NCBI RefSeq assembly: GCF_040954645.1
Contig: NC_092812.1
Span: 4,278,001 to 4,342,000 of the forward strand
Reading direction: 5' to 3'
Source: Diabrotica undecimpunctata
Lineage: Eukaryota > Arthropoda > Insecta > Coleoptera > Chrysomelidae
DNA: 64,000 bases
The notes below the pieces were generated by a model. The model had not been told where the DNA came from. It ran no database searches and saw only the letters and a program-made list of their open reading frames with translations. This document shows positions 48,714 through 59,043 of the stretch, piece by piece. The translations under genes and the position numbers were made by a program. Within the stretch, counting starts at the first letter, position 1. Each line of letters starts with the position of its first letter.

Positions 48714-48787
<74 letters not shown>
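48714..48787. repeat. (TA)n microsatellite
   Basis: This run lies between the 3' end of the old LINE and the truncated 5' end of the RTE element. Confidence 0.95.
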
Positions 48788-48791
<4 letters not shown>

Positions 48792-51234
48792 CAACCATAT
48801 CCCACTCCGATGAGGAAATAGAGGAATTCTACAATGAAATAACTGAGGTGCTTAACAAGAACAAAAGCCAATTTAAGTATCTAGTCGGGGACTTTAATGC
48901 CAAAGTGGGTAAACAATCAAATCAAGAACAATGTGTCGGCAACTTTGGCATTGGAGAAAGAAATGAAAGGGGAGAGAGACTGGTTCAATACGCACATTAC
49001 CAGAACCTCTCAATCGCCAATACCTATTTTAAGAAGAACCTCAACAGGAAATGGACATGGTTAGCTCCCAATGCAACTACCAAGAACGAAATAGATTTCA
49101 TCCTAACTAATAAGCTGAAAACCATAAAGGATGTAAGTGTGCTCAACAAATTCCGAACAGGTAGCGATCACAGACTAATTAGATCTCGGGTCGTTCTAAA
49201 CACTAAACTAGAAAGAATGAAATTACTCCAGAAACCAACTGCAGGGGTAAATATCACTAACCTAAGCAACAACTCGGAACGCTATCAAAATTTAATTCAA
49301 GAAAAATTACAAGACCCAACGAATAGCACACACTTAATGGAAACAATCTTAAATTGCGCCAAAGAAGTTGGAGGATCACAAGCACACAACAGCAATAGAA
49401 AACTTTCAGATGAAACAACAGCTCTCCTGAAACAACGAAGAGAAATAAAAATTAACTCCAATATTAATAGAATTGAATATACCGAACTGTGCAAAGTAAT
49501 ACGGAAAAAGATCGCAGAAGATATAAAAACCTACAATGAACGACTTGTACAAAATACAATCGAAAACCGTAAAAGCTATAGGAAAACCAAGAATAAGTTG
49601 ACAATCGGTAGAAAGCAAATAATAGCATTGGGAAACAACAACGGAAGGATCACAAATAGGGATGAAATAATAAAACATGTAACCGAATTCTACGAGGGTC
49701 TATATAAAGCTCCGGAAGCACAAGAAATAGGCGAAGAAGAAATTGCGGTTCAAGAAGATGTACCAGATGTTCTCGTGGATGAGGTAGAGGCAGCTCTTAA
49801 AAGCATGAAGAACGGCAAGGCAGCCGGTAATGACGGTGTTACAGCCGAACTTCTAAAGATTGCTGGTAAAACAACTTGGAAAATCCTAGCAAAAATATAC
49901 ACAGACTGCCTAAAATCGAGACATATTCCAAAAAAGTGGAATTCAGCCAACATAATCCTTATTCACAAGAAAGGTAGCAAGGAAGACATTAGAAATTATA
50001 GACCGATCAGCTTGCTACCTGTGATATACAAGGTATTCACCAAAATCATTAACAACAGAATACAGAACACACTTGACGCTGCACAACCCCGAGAGCAAGC
50101 AGGCTTTAGAAGTGGCTTCAGCACAATGGATCATATTCAAACATTAAGGGAAGTAATGAGCAGAACAAAGGAATATGATCTACCACTGGCGCTAGCATTC
50201 ATAGACTTCGAGAAAGCATTTGACTCCGTATACCCAAGAGCAGTCATAGAAGCTCTTGTCGACCAAGGAGTAGATAAACCATATGTCGAAACGCTAGCAA
50301 ATATATACAAAGAGGCCACAGCTAGAGTAAGCATATATGAAAATACCCCAGAATTTCCCACTCAGAAAGGAGTCCGACAAGGAGACACCATATCCCCTAA
50401 GCTCTTCAATGCAACCTTAGAAAATATCTTCCGGAAATTAGACTGGAACAACCAAGGTCTATGTATAGATGGAGAATACCTAACCCATCTTAGATTCGCT
50501 GATGACATCATTCTAATTGCTAGAAGTCCTGAAGAATTACAACTGCAAATTAATGACCTTAATACAGCCAGCAATGAGGTAGGCCTAAAAATGAACCTAG
50601 CAAAGACTAAAATAATGTGCAATGATCTGATCGCCAACGTGGAAATAAAAATTAATGAAACCTCGCTAGAAGTAGTAGCTGAATACATATACCTGGGACA
50701 GCTCATACATAAATCGGGATCACTACTTCCGGAAATCAACAGACGAATAAAACAAGCGTGGTCAGCATTCGGACGAAATTCCATAGTCTTCAAGTCCAAA
50801 ATGCACTATACCTCAAGAAGAGAGTATTTGATCAATGCATATTACCCGTCTTGACATATGGATGTGAAACTTGGATATTAAAGAGAGAAATAACGTCGAA
50901 ACTCCAAGTAACTCAAAGAGCAATGGAAAGATGTATGCTAGGGATAACAAAGAGGGATCGTAAAAGAATTGAATGGATACGGAGGCAAACCCAGGTGACT
51001 GATGTAATCCAAAGAATAAAATCCCTGAAATGGCAATGGGCAGGACATATGGCAAGAAGAACAGATAACAGATGGACCACTAGAACAACTATGTGGTACC
51101 CCAGGAACGCTAAGAGACCAAAGAGGCGCCCGAATCTCAGATGGGATTATGATATTAGAAAATTAACAGGAACAACGTGGTCTCGAATAGCACAAGATAG
51201 AAAAATATGGGCGCAAATGAGCGCAAATTATTAG
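48788..51234 (+). pseudogene. RTE ORF2: partial endonuclease and reverse transcriptase
   Basis: From 48788 (APTISHSDEEIEEFYNEI) one frame stays open to 50854. Endonuclease: FKYLVGDFNAKVGK (metal site), ANTYFKKNLNRKWTWLAPN, IDFILTN and GSDHRLIRS. RT: GKAAGNDGVTAELLK, IHKKGSKEDIRNYRPISLLP, REQAGFRSGFSTMDHI, AFIDFEKAFDSV, GVRQGDTISPKLFNATLE and catalytic RFADDIILIA at about 50490. A one-base shift near 50810 moves to the frame ending at 51234, with LTYGCETWILKREITSKLQ, ERCMLGITKRDRKRIEWIR and WQWAGHMARRTDNRW. It would nick DNA and reverse-transcribe. Loss of the first half of the endonuclease makes the copy inactive. No ORF1 is expected for RTE. Confidence 0.88.
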
Positions 51235-51350
51235 AACAACGTATAACTAAGACATCGTCGAATAATAATAAGAACATAGAATAACATTGAAATAAGGGAG
51301 GCTGCACCGTAATTGGAAACGGTTGATAAAGCTGCACATGATGATGATGA

Positions 51351-51352
<2 letters not shown>
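48788..51352 (+). mobile_element. RTE-type non-LTR retrotransposon, 5'-truncated
   Basis: Sequence starts in mid-endonuclease directly at the (TA)n edge and ends with a 3' tail of 'atgatgatgatgatgat', typical of RTE elements, which then runs into another (TA)n array. Coding is nearly intact, so this is a young copy. Confidence 0.85.

Positions 51353-51439
<87 letters not shown>
51353..51439. repeat. (TA)n microsatellite between RTE tail and Tc1-like element
   Basis: A TA run of about 87 bp follows the (ATG)n tail. The left end of the Tc1-like element begins inside it. Confidence 0.95.
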
Positions 51440-51442
<3 letters not shown>

Positions 51443-53000
51443 TTGAGTGCAAAATAATCGACTCAAAAGTGCTATTTGAGATTACACCTTCTGTTTCAAT
51501 GTAAGAAGTATGAAAATAAAAAAAATGTAATGTGCAAACAATAACTTTATTATTGAACTTACAAAAACTGGTAGCATTATTTGGAAGACGCGTTATAAAA
51601 ACAATATGCAATAAAAACAGAGTTTCCTAAATATTCATCATTGAAACTAACGCAAGAAAGACGTTATGAACAGAGAAATCATCAATTACAACATGAATTT
51701 CTTAATAATTCAGTATTTGATATTATCAACCCTACCCCTAATTCCCCTTCTAATAAATTCTTGAGGCTTATTAAGCACAGCTCTCAATTCTATTTTGCTC
51801 CTTGGTGCATGATTTCTGTCCCGGACCCTTCGTTTAAGCTCATCCCAACCATGTTATATTGGATTTATGTCCGGACCTAACGCAGGCCAATTTATTGTAG
51901 GTATACCGATCTCAGATAGATAGGTGGTGGAAACTCGTGCGATATGGCATCGTTCATTAAAATTAAGGCATCACCAATAAATCCCGCGTATGAAACCACA
52001 TGGTCCTCCAAAATGTCTCTGATGTTACGATCTGCCGTTAAACCTCCTCCACGTCCTCCACCAGGCACGAAAATCAACTCGGTTTTCCCATCCATAAAAC
52101 TGCCTGCCCAAAAGATACAAGAACCGCCTTCATGACACAATTTCTCATATACAAAATTGAGCAAATCGCTCTCCTGGCCTTCCATAGACTCGACGTTTCT
52201 TGTCGTTGCCATGTAGGCAGATCCTACTTTCATTGGAGAATATTATCTGACTCAATTGATAGTTGTCCCAATCCAAATATTCGAGAGCAAATTCTGATCG
52301 CCTTTGCTTCTGGGCTGCAGTTAGCTTGGAACCCATAGCTGCAATTTTTGGTGTCAGGTTGGCTGCCTTTAGTCTCCTTCTGACTGTCCAAATGCTGGTC
52401 ACCACACCTCTGACCTCTCTAAGCTCTTCTTCGAGTTTAGCTCCACTCAAATGTCGATTTCTCAGGGATTTCGATACACGAAATTGATCATCTCTCTCCG
52501 TTGTTATTCATTTACGGCCTCCTCCTTGTCGACGGATATAATCAGCAGTATCTTGGTACCGACGATATACTCGGGACACAGCAGATTGACTTAAACTTGA
52601 TCGATTTGCCACGGCCCTCTGGCTCAGGACTTCTCTCAATAATGCTACTGCTTGAGTTGCGTTGACGGATGTGGTATCCATTTGTAATGCAGTGGCGATC
52701 TTAAGTGACTGATGTATTAGTGGGTTGCTATGGAAATTGATGCATACGATGTTAACCGAACGCGTTAAGTCGGTGCGTGTCGATTTCAATGAGTCAAATT
52801 CTCACCCCTCTCTACGTTTTGCATTATTTATTTGTATTTATTTGTAATGCGTCATCCAATTCACCAAAAAACAATTTTTTTTAAAACTCAATTATGAGGT
52901 TAATGATTGTATACTAAATATTTTTAAATTTACACTTTTTAGATTGAAACAGGAGACATACTTTCGCAAAATAATTTTGAGTCGATTATTTTGCACTCAA

Positions 53001-53003
<3 letters not shown>
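51440..53003 (-). mobile_element. Tc1/mariner-type DNA transposon
   Basis: The 1.56-kb element has perfect 29-bp outer terminal inverted repeats (start cacttgagtgcaaaataatc) and further matching to about 62 bp (tgtttcaat on both sides). It is flanked by TA on each side, the expected target duplication, though both flanks are TA arrays. A broken transposase lies inside on the minus strand. Confidence 0.92.
51700..52681 (-). pseudogene. Tc1-type transposase, broken
   Basis: From the ATG at 52681 the N-terminal helix-turn-helix part reads MDTTSVNATQAVALLREVL and SQSAVSRVYRRYQDTADYI, then a TGA (52508-52510) interrupts just after GGGRK. The second helix-turn-helix region and the start of the DDE domain follow in frame (SIWTVRRRLKAANLTPKIA, IIFSNESRICLHGND) to a shift near 52147. 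The next frame has GGSCIFWAG, ELIFVPGGGRGGGLTADRNI and GDALILMNDA, with a small deletion right after the second catalytic Asp region. The C-terminus is only traceable in pieces to about 51700. The protein would bind the inverted repeats and cut at TA; this copy cannot. Confidence 0.85.

Positions 53004-53075
<72 letters not shown>
53004..53075. repeat. (TA)n microsatellite, right of the Tc1-like element
   Basis: This is probably the other half of the array at 51353-51439, split by the transposon. Confidence 0.93.
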
Positions 53076-53078
<3 letters not shown>

Positions 53079-53899
53079 GAACAACAAGCTGCCATAATAT
53101 TTTATCATTTTTTGGATCATTCTGAATAAAAAAGGTTAATTGTAATTTTTCTCTAAAATTGATCGTTTTCAACTTATCAACAATTTCAAACTGAAAAAAA
53201 AACCGAAAAATGATTGAAGGCTCAAAAACACACAATTATTTTTGAATTCACCAAACCATGTTCTATCAGTTTCTGATACTTTAGTTTGGGCTTACTTAAT
53301 TTAAAAACATTGTTTTTAGTTGTTTGAGGCCCTTATCACAACCTAAAAATGGATTTATACAAAACTGTTTAATAAATTAGGACCACTTTTTGTATGAGCG
53401 ACCTCTTGAACATTATTCTGCGGTATTTTATAAAAGTGATTATGCAAAAAATCTCATGGGAACATTTTTCCCAAGGAATTCAAGGTTTTCGTCTCGTATA
53501 AACATATTTTGCTGAATTTAAAACCAAAATCGTATTATTTTTCTATCATACATTGATTTGTTATTCATTTATCTGTCCTCTAGAATTTTTCAGTTCTTAA
53601 AAGGTTTATTTATAAGTTATAAGCCAAATTAGTGCAATGTACATATTTTACATTTTTATACAGCAATAATTCTTATCGGCAGTGAAGAAGGGAAGTCGTA
53701 AATTTTTATTACATCTTTCGATGTGAGATATAATAAAAATGCGATGACTAACTGGAATGTTTAAGATTAGCGAAACAGAATATTATGTCATGTTTATTGG
53801 AAATACTCGACATCATTAACGTGTGCACTGTTGCCTAATTTCCTATGAAATTAAAATGGTAAATGTTTTTAGGGTCCATTTATTTTTTCGGGCATTCGT
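53076..53899. other. AT-rich stretch without a gene
   Basis: No frame or repeat stands out. The style ('attgatcgttttcaacttat') resembles the AT-rich foldback region at 22-26 kb, but I found no aligned copy. Confidence 0.35.
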
Positions 53900-54790
53900 A
53901 TTTATGAGGTCCACGAGGTTTTGAAACATCTTTACAAATATCTCGGAGTACATCAAGCGCGAAAAATTTACCATAAACTAAAGAAAACCGAACTAAATTT
54001 TCACAGGGTAATACAGCTAAATCGGTCATATCTTATTAAAAAAAATTTGTTTAAGGCATTAAATGCGTACGCTTGTTCTGCGCTTAGCTACTCATTTGGT
54101 ATTATTAAGTGGTCAAAAATCGATACAGAAAGTCTCCAGCGGAAAGTAAGAATACCTCAGAACAACTAAGACTTATAGACATAGGTGAGTAACTGGATAA
54201 ACAGGTTGCTAATTTAAGAACTTATTTTCAGGTGCAGGCTGAGACATCTACTTTACATCGAGCAATTTGCGCAGTCGATTATACAATGCCGCTTAAACTG
54301 AGAAAACAAGAAATGCACATAAACCAGCCGACTGAGCAAGACAAAATGCTCATCTGGATCAGTAAACCTCTCCATGGGCGACATCTCAATGAGATCAGCT
54401 AAGAATATGTCGACAATATAGCGTCGAACTATTGGTTCACATCAGGAAAGATGTTTCCGAAGACTAAGGATTTCTCATTTGTCATTGAGGATCAGGTTAT
54501 TCCAATTAAAAATTACCTCAAATACATTTTTAAACACTTAAAGTCCAAGCCCAAGAAACCTTCCAACATCTTACCCGGGGGCTGCTAGGCGTTTATCGGT
54601 ACTGATTATAAATAATGCCATGACTCCATGAGTAGGAAAGATTATCCACCAAGAACTAGATGACAAACTGGGACTTCTAGAAACCGACCACCTTCCTTAT
54701 TGTCTAAAATGCGATCCAACTTTGCCTGTTTGCTATAACATGCCTACAGATGCGACGCTAAATAGCAGCAATCTCCATCATTCGAACAAA
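53900..54790 (+). pseudogene. Old LINE family, RT thumb and C-terminus, second fragment
   Basis: This belongs to the same family as 46300-48710. The thumb reads YKYLGVHQARKIYHKLKKTE, LNAYACSALSYSFGIIKWSK and TESLQRKVR (53930-54160). Then come EMHINQPTEQDKMLIWISKP (about 54310), NYWFTSGKMFPKTKDFSFVI (54430) and a GGC motif before FIGTDY. The 54310 part aligns with the 47415-47515 part of the other copy. Frames are broken. Confidence 0.68.
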
Positions 54791-54879
54791 CAGGACAAGA
54801 GCATTTCTTACAATTAGTTCTGAAGAAAAATTGTCCTACATATCTCCTTTTTTTCCCGCCTCATACACCCTTTTAGGTG

Positions 54880-55200
54880 TGGATCTACTCTACGGTTTTT
54901 CCTCTTTTCTTTTCATATTTTTCTATCTAGTCTAGCCACTTCTTTTTTGGCCTTTTTCTTTTCGTTGATTTTTTCATTGTCATTACTTTCTTTATCAGTC
55001 ACGTTTGATGTATTCTTAATACGTGACCGAACCAAGTCACTTCTTTCTTTTTAATGTTGTCCAATATTGGTTCTTGGCCAATCGTATTTCTTATTTCTTT
55101 ACTTCTAACTTTTTTCCATCTAGTCTTGCCGGCCATTTTCCTAATCTGCTTCATTTTTATTGCATTTATATTTGCTTTATGTGTCTTGTTGAATATCCAG
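54880..55200 (-). pseudogene. LINE RT C-terminal fragment
   Basis: The minus strand reads EIRNTIGQEPILDNIKKKE, then VTWFGHVLRI, followed by a Lys/Arg-rich tail. This resembles the RT C-terminus in LINE-A/LINE-B-type elements (compare RYLGHIKRMGKARMPKMV in LINE-B). Only about 100 residues survive. Confidence 0.5.
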
Positions 55201-55240
55201 TGTTAACTAACCTTTAGTTGCATAGATTTCTCCATGGTCT

Positions 55241-55560
55241 TTAGAACTTTTCATTTAGACGCAGCTGTTTTATGTTCTCTAGCAGGCTTTTGGAAATAAC
55301 ACCAGTAGTAGGTAGAAGAATAGGTCCTGTCTGGGTACTTTCCATTCTCCATTGTCTCTGATTTGTATTTATATATTTATATATCTCTGTACTTGGCGAT
55401 CTTTTCGTTGTATTTAACACGCAAATTATTGGTAAAGTTATCGCCACATCAAAGTGTTGTTTACCTACTAAGTTTATTCTAAAAGGACATCCGCTCTATT
55501 ATGTGCCACTGGTTGGTCTGTGAGCACAGTGCGGTCCTACTACAGCTTGTACTTGTCATT
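55241..55560 (-). pseudogene. Old LINE family, C-terminal fragment, opposite strand
   Basis: The minus strand reads DRTVLTDQPVAHNRADVLL (about 55530), then IYKYINTNQRQWRMESTQTG and LLPTTGVISKSLLENIKQLR (to 55250). These match LTDQTVAHSRPDRILVDK and IPKNLLENT in the plus-strand copy at 48.1-48.4 kb. It is a separate insertion of the same family. Confidence 0.65.
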
Positions 55561-55993
55561 TTTAAGATTTCTGTCAAGGACATATTATATAGCATTTATT
55601 TCTGTTTATATTCTAAGGATACGATCGGACTTCTACCGCTTTATGAATTTTTAATTTAATAGAACTAGTGATTTTTGAAAAAAAAACTTCACACGCGTAC
55701 AAAATATTCTGAAACAATTATAAAAAAGAATGTATAATTGGATGTAGATATAGAACAGGGAACCAACCGTCAAAGTTTGAAATAATAGTTTCTATCGTTA
55801 AATAGATTTACACAATACCCCTGCACCCAGCTCCAGAATATAAATCTTAAATAATACCCCTAGCGCCAGAGCCATCTATTGACGAAAGGTCTATGTTCTT
55901 GTACAGTTTCGCGAAATAGTGATTTTAGAACAAAGATCCACAGTTTTTAGACCACGCTTTAGTGATTTTGAAATAATCTGAAAATTTATAAGA
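55561..55993. other. AT-rich stretch upstream of a candidate first exon
   Basis: It may contain the promoter and 5' untranslated region of the gene starting at 55994. There is a nearly repeated phrase ('acccctgcacccagctccag' and 'acccctagcgccagagccat', about 40 bp apart) at 55816-55875. Confidence 0.35.
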
Positions 55994-56071
55994 ATGTCGC
56001 GTGGAAAACAAATATTAAATCTTTTAAAAGCCTCTGAAGTATTGCCAGGACCATCCAATGCACATAATAAA
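55994..56071 (+). pseudogene. Candidate first exon of a multi-copy insect protein gene
   Basis: The ATG at 55994 opens MSRGKQILNLLKASEVLPGP and ends at a clean donor (caa|gtaagt). Short first exons starting MSRGK or similar are, as I recall, common in the family recognised at 57.5-58.7 kb on the same strand. The link to that body is inferred, because a GC-rich insertion lies between. If correct, the gene was intact before decay. Confidence 0.5.
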
Positions 56072-56073
56072 CA

Positions 56074-56515
56074 GCAAGTAAGTTTACAAATTATTTCATT
56101 TTTATATGGATTTTATAACCTCAAATATGTTACGGGGATTCTTTTTCAATAATGAAGTTAAGTGAAATATGGGGGTTTGGTACTTTTTATTGTTATTTGG
56201 TTTCATGTTCTAAAATCTCTAATAGGAATAATATGAACTCTCTTTTTATTGGTTCTTTGTTCAGAAATCTAAATAATTTATGGAATTCCAAGTGACGTGC
56301 ACGTAGGTACCTAGATGTTTTCGTAGTTTGCTAAGATGTTTTTTAAAGTAGAATTTGCACGATCATATTCCGAATCATCTTATTCGATGAACACAAATTA
56401 TGTAGTCAGACATAATTACTTTGATGTTTTGTAATAAATAAAAATATATTTAGATACTGTTTTTTTATAGTCAGTTTTAAAAAAATGCTGGTTACCGTAT
56501 AAATACGCCACTTAA
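56074..56515 (+). other. Likely intron sequence
   Basis: AT-rich sequence without a gene follows the donor at 56072. Confidence 0.35.
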
Positions 56516-57150
56516 TTATTATGACTTTGTTTCACGATAATCATAGCTTACGTAGCATTGAGAAATTCGTGCACCTCCCAATGTAAAGACATTGGCTGGA
56601 CCCCGGTCTACCTGGCCTTTCGGCATACGACCGTTAGCGAAACCTCTACCCCTACGAGCCCGACACCATTTGGGGATGGCGTGATTACATGAAGTAACAC
56701 GGAGCTCCACCCTCCCCGTAGTACCTGTGTTGCGGTACGCACACCCTCCGTTAATCCCCCCCGGGGCGGATAGGTGAACGCAGGTCGAGGCTCGACCTCG
56801 TACGTTTGACAGGTCCCCGCTGAGGAGGTCTCCTCTGTCACTCACAAATATCTCAGGCGGGTACGTGCCGTAACCCCACTCCCTTAATGGGGAAAGGACG
56901 TGTAAGGGACGCAGCACGTTCAACCTTACCTGGTTCTGTGGAATGAGAGTAGAGTGGTACCACGAGAGGTTCATCTCGGATACTAGGAGTGTAGACCGGT
57001 GACCGTAACGCTGAAGCGACCGTGTGCGTTTCTACAAACCCGACACCTCAAGCGACGGCTCTCTGCCTCATCATTCCTTCCCAATAGTCGTCTCTTACGA
57101 CAGGCAGGGAAAATTGCTTCGGTCGTATTCTTATCTCCTCGAGCCGAACG
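56516..57150. mobile_element. GC-rich insertion, probable LINE 3' region or SINE
   Basis: This 630-bp block is clearly richer in G and C than its surroundings. It ends with 'gtcgtctcttacgacaggca', a phrase I associate with the 3' ends of common arthropod non-LTR elements. Open frames through it show no known protein. Orientation and family are undecided. It sits between the candidate first exon and the coding remainder. Confidence 0.5.
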
Positions 57151-58760
57151 GAGAGCTTGGGTAGCAACAATAATAGTTATCCAAATTGTAAGCAAAATGG
57201 TGCAAGTGAGGACTATAGTACAGCTGGGACTCATATTGCAAACTATGGAAGGCCGAACACCAATTTATCTGAGGAGAATGACTTTGACGACAATATTGCA
57301 GATCCTTATTTGCAAAATGATGAAGCCTCATATCCAGAAAGTACCGATGATTCATCAGAGAACAGTGCAAATACAGGAACTTAATTCTAACAATGAGAAT
57401 TATCCCCAACAAGAAACCAAGAAGAGCATTGGAAAGGAAGACCAAGAGAAGGAAGAAAATGGAAGTACATTGGACAAACAGAAGCAATTCGGAGAACTTT
57501 GAAAAACACCAATAAACCATATATTTGTAAAAGAAGGTTACACGTAGATTCTAAACAGTTTATTGACTATCAATGTAACTGTAAAGAAAAATGTTATACA
57601 AAAATTAATAGTGACATCCGCAGAGAAATTTTTGAGAAATACTAGAATGTTGGTAGTTATGATTTTCAAACATCACTTATTATCGCCTTGGTTCAAGAAA
57701 ATGCAGTTAAAAGACAAAGAAACCATATTCAAGGAAGTCATCTAATAATTCATTTAAGACCATACACGATGAACAGTTTTACGGTGTGCCGCGATATGTT
57801 CGTTTAAACCCTAAGAATATCCACTAAACGCGTAAATACTGCACCTAAAAAATCAAGAGTATTAGACTTAAAAGAACCACGGTAAGCATTAACATCATCA
57901 AATCAGATAATCTTTATAACTCAGAAAATAATAGTCCTGTAAGCTTCTCATATTATAGGCGTATTTTCTATACCGAGTTTAACATTACATATAAAACTTT
58001 AAAAAGGGACACATGTAATAAATGTGATACTTTTTCTGCAAAATCAGCGGCTTCAAATATCGTAAGTGATGTAAAAAAATTTAGCCAAAGACATTATGAA
58101 CTCTTGGAAGCCGAACAAGCTAGAAAGCAAATGAAAGAAGATTTTAATGAAGCCGAATCTAATCAACTTGTGGAAAATATAACATTTGATCTTGAGAAAA
58201 CGTTACAAATACCAAAACTTAAAACCAACATTATTTTCTACAAGCGACAGATTTGGTTGTACAACCTCGTGACACATACAGCCACCACCAACAAAGTCCA
58301 CTGTTTTATTTGGCCAGAAGTTGTCGCCGGACGAGGATCGCAGGAGGTTGGGTCTTGCGTAAAAAAGTTTATAGATCTCCATCTAGGCCCCGAGATCAAA
58401 GAAATTCGTTTTTGGTGCGATTCATGTGGCTGCCAAAACGCCACATGAATCGCACCAAAAGCATGTTGCTGAAGCAATTTTTACATAATCACCCTACATT
58501 AAACAAGATAACAATAAATTTTTTGGAATCGGGCCACAGTTTTCTGCCCAATAACGCTAATTTAGCGATATAGAAAAAATCATAAAATTTCAGCAAAGAT
58601 TGTATGGGCCAGAAGAATATGCAAATGTTATGAGAAGCTGCAGGAAAAAAATGCAAAGCTCAGCTATTATTTACAACTAATTTGGAAGTTTCATAGTCGA
58701 CTGGAAAACCTATTACTCCGCCCAAGTTAAATGATATTAAATCTATTATGTATTTCATTC
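57151..58760 (+). pseudogene. Uncharacterised multi-copy insect protein (DDE-like C-terminal domain), broken
   Basis: Pieces in order on the plus strand: an acidic Ser/Asn-rich stretch (57157-57384), then after a shift RTLKNTNKPYICKRRLHVDS and YQCNCKEKCYTKINSDIRRE (about 57490-57620). YYRRIFYTEFNITYKTLKRD follows, then CNKCDTFSAKSAASNIVSDV and LLEAEQARKQMKEDFNEAES. Next are FDLEKTLQIPK, FYKRQIWLYNL and FWCDSCGCQNAT (to 58447), and past a palindrome ITINFLESGHSFLPN and FQQRLYGPEEYANVMRSC. I recognise this from large families of insect proteins whose C-terminal half resembles a DDE nuclease (D-x-C-G-G-Q-N site); here one Gly of that site is Cys. The function is not established. Stops and shifts show it is dead. 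Confidence 0.6.
58410..58460. repeat. Perfect 21-bp-arm palindrome inside the broken gene
   Basis: Arms 58410-58430 and 58440-58460 are exact reverse complements, with loop tgccaaaac (58431-58439). The left arm is native coding sequence just before the CGCQN motif; the right arm replaces the sequence that should follow. Confidence 0.93.
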
Positions 58761-59043
58761 CTAAAAACGAGTAAAACTGAAATTGAATAATGAGGCTGAT
58801 TTTGTTAAAAAGTTCTATCAAAAATATTAATTACCATTTTTTTATTTTCTTTTACGTTTATTGATACCTGTTTGTAGCATAGACCCTTTCAGACCTGAAT
58901 ATAATTTTTTCTTCAGAACTTGGTAAAATTTATTTCAAATAATGATACTTGGAGGTTACTTATAATAAAAAAATATTAAAAAAAATCTATGTACACAATA
59001 TTTAAAAAAAGGTACCCACAAAATTGTGTATGATAAGTTTATT
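58761..59043. other. AT-rich stretch
   Basis: No feature is supported between the broken gene and the piggyBac-type pseudogene; it may contain the 3' end of the latter element. Confidence 0.35.

Noticed and set aside
51313..51504. Ile-Tyr repeat proteins on both strands
   Set aside because: They are translations of (TA)n arrays, with no coding support.
56516..57150. GC-rich block considered as rRNA or a host CpG-rich exon
   Set aside because: I recognise no rRNA core sequence, and its end carries a phrase typical of arthropod LINE ends. The 151-codon minus frame has no known motif.
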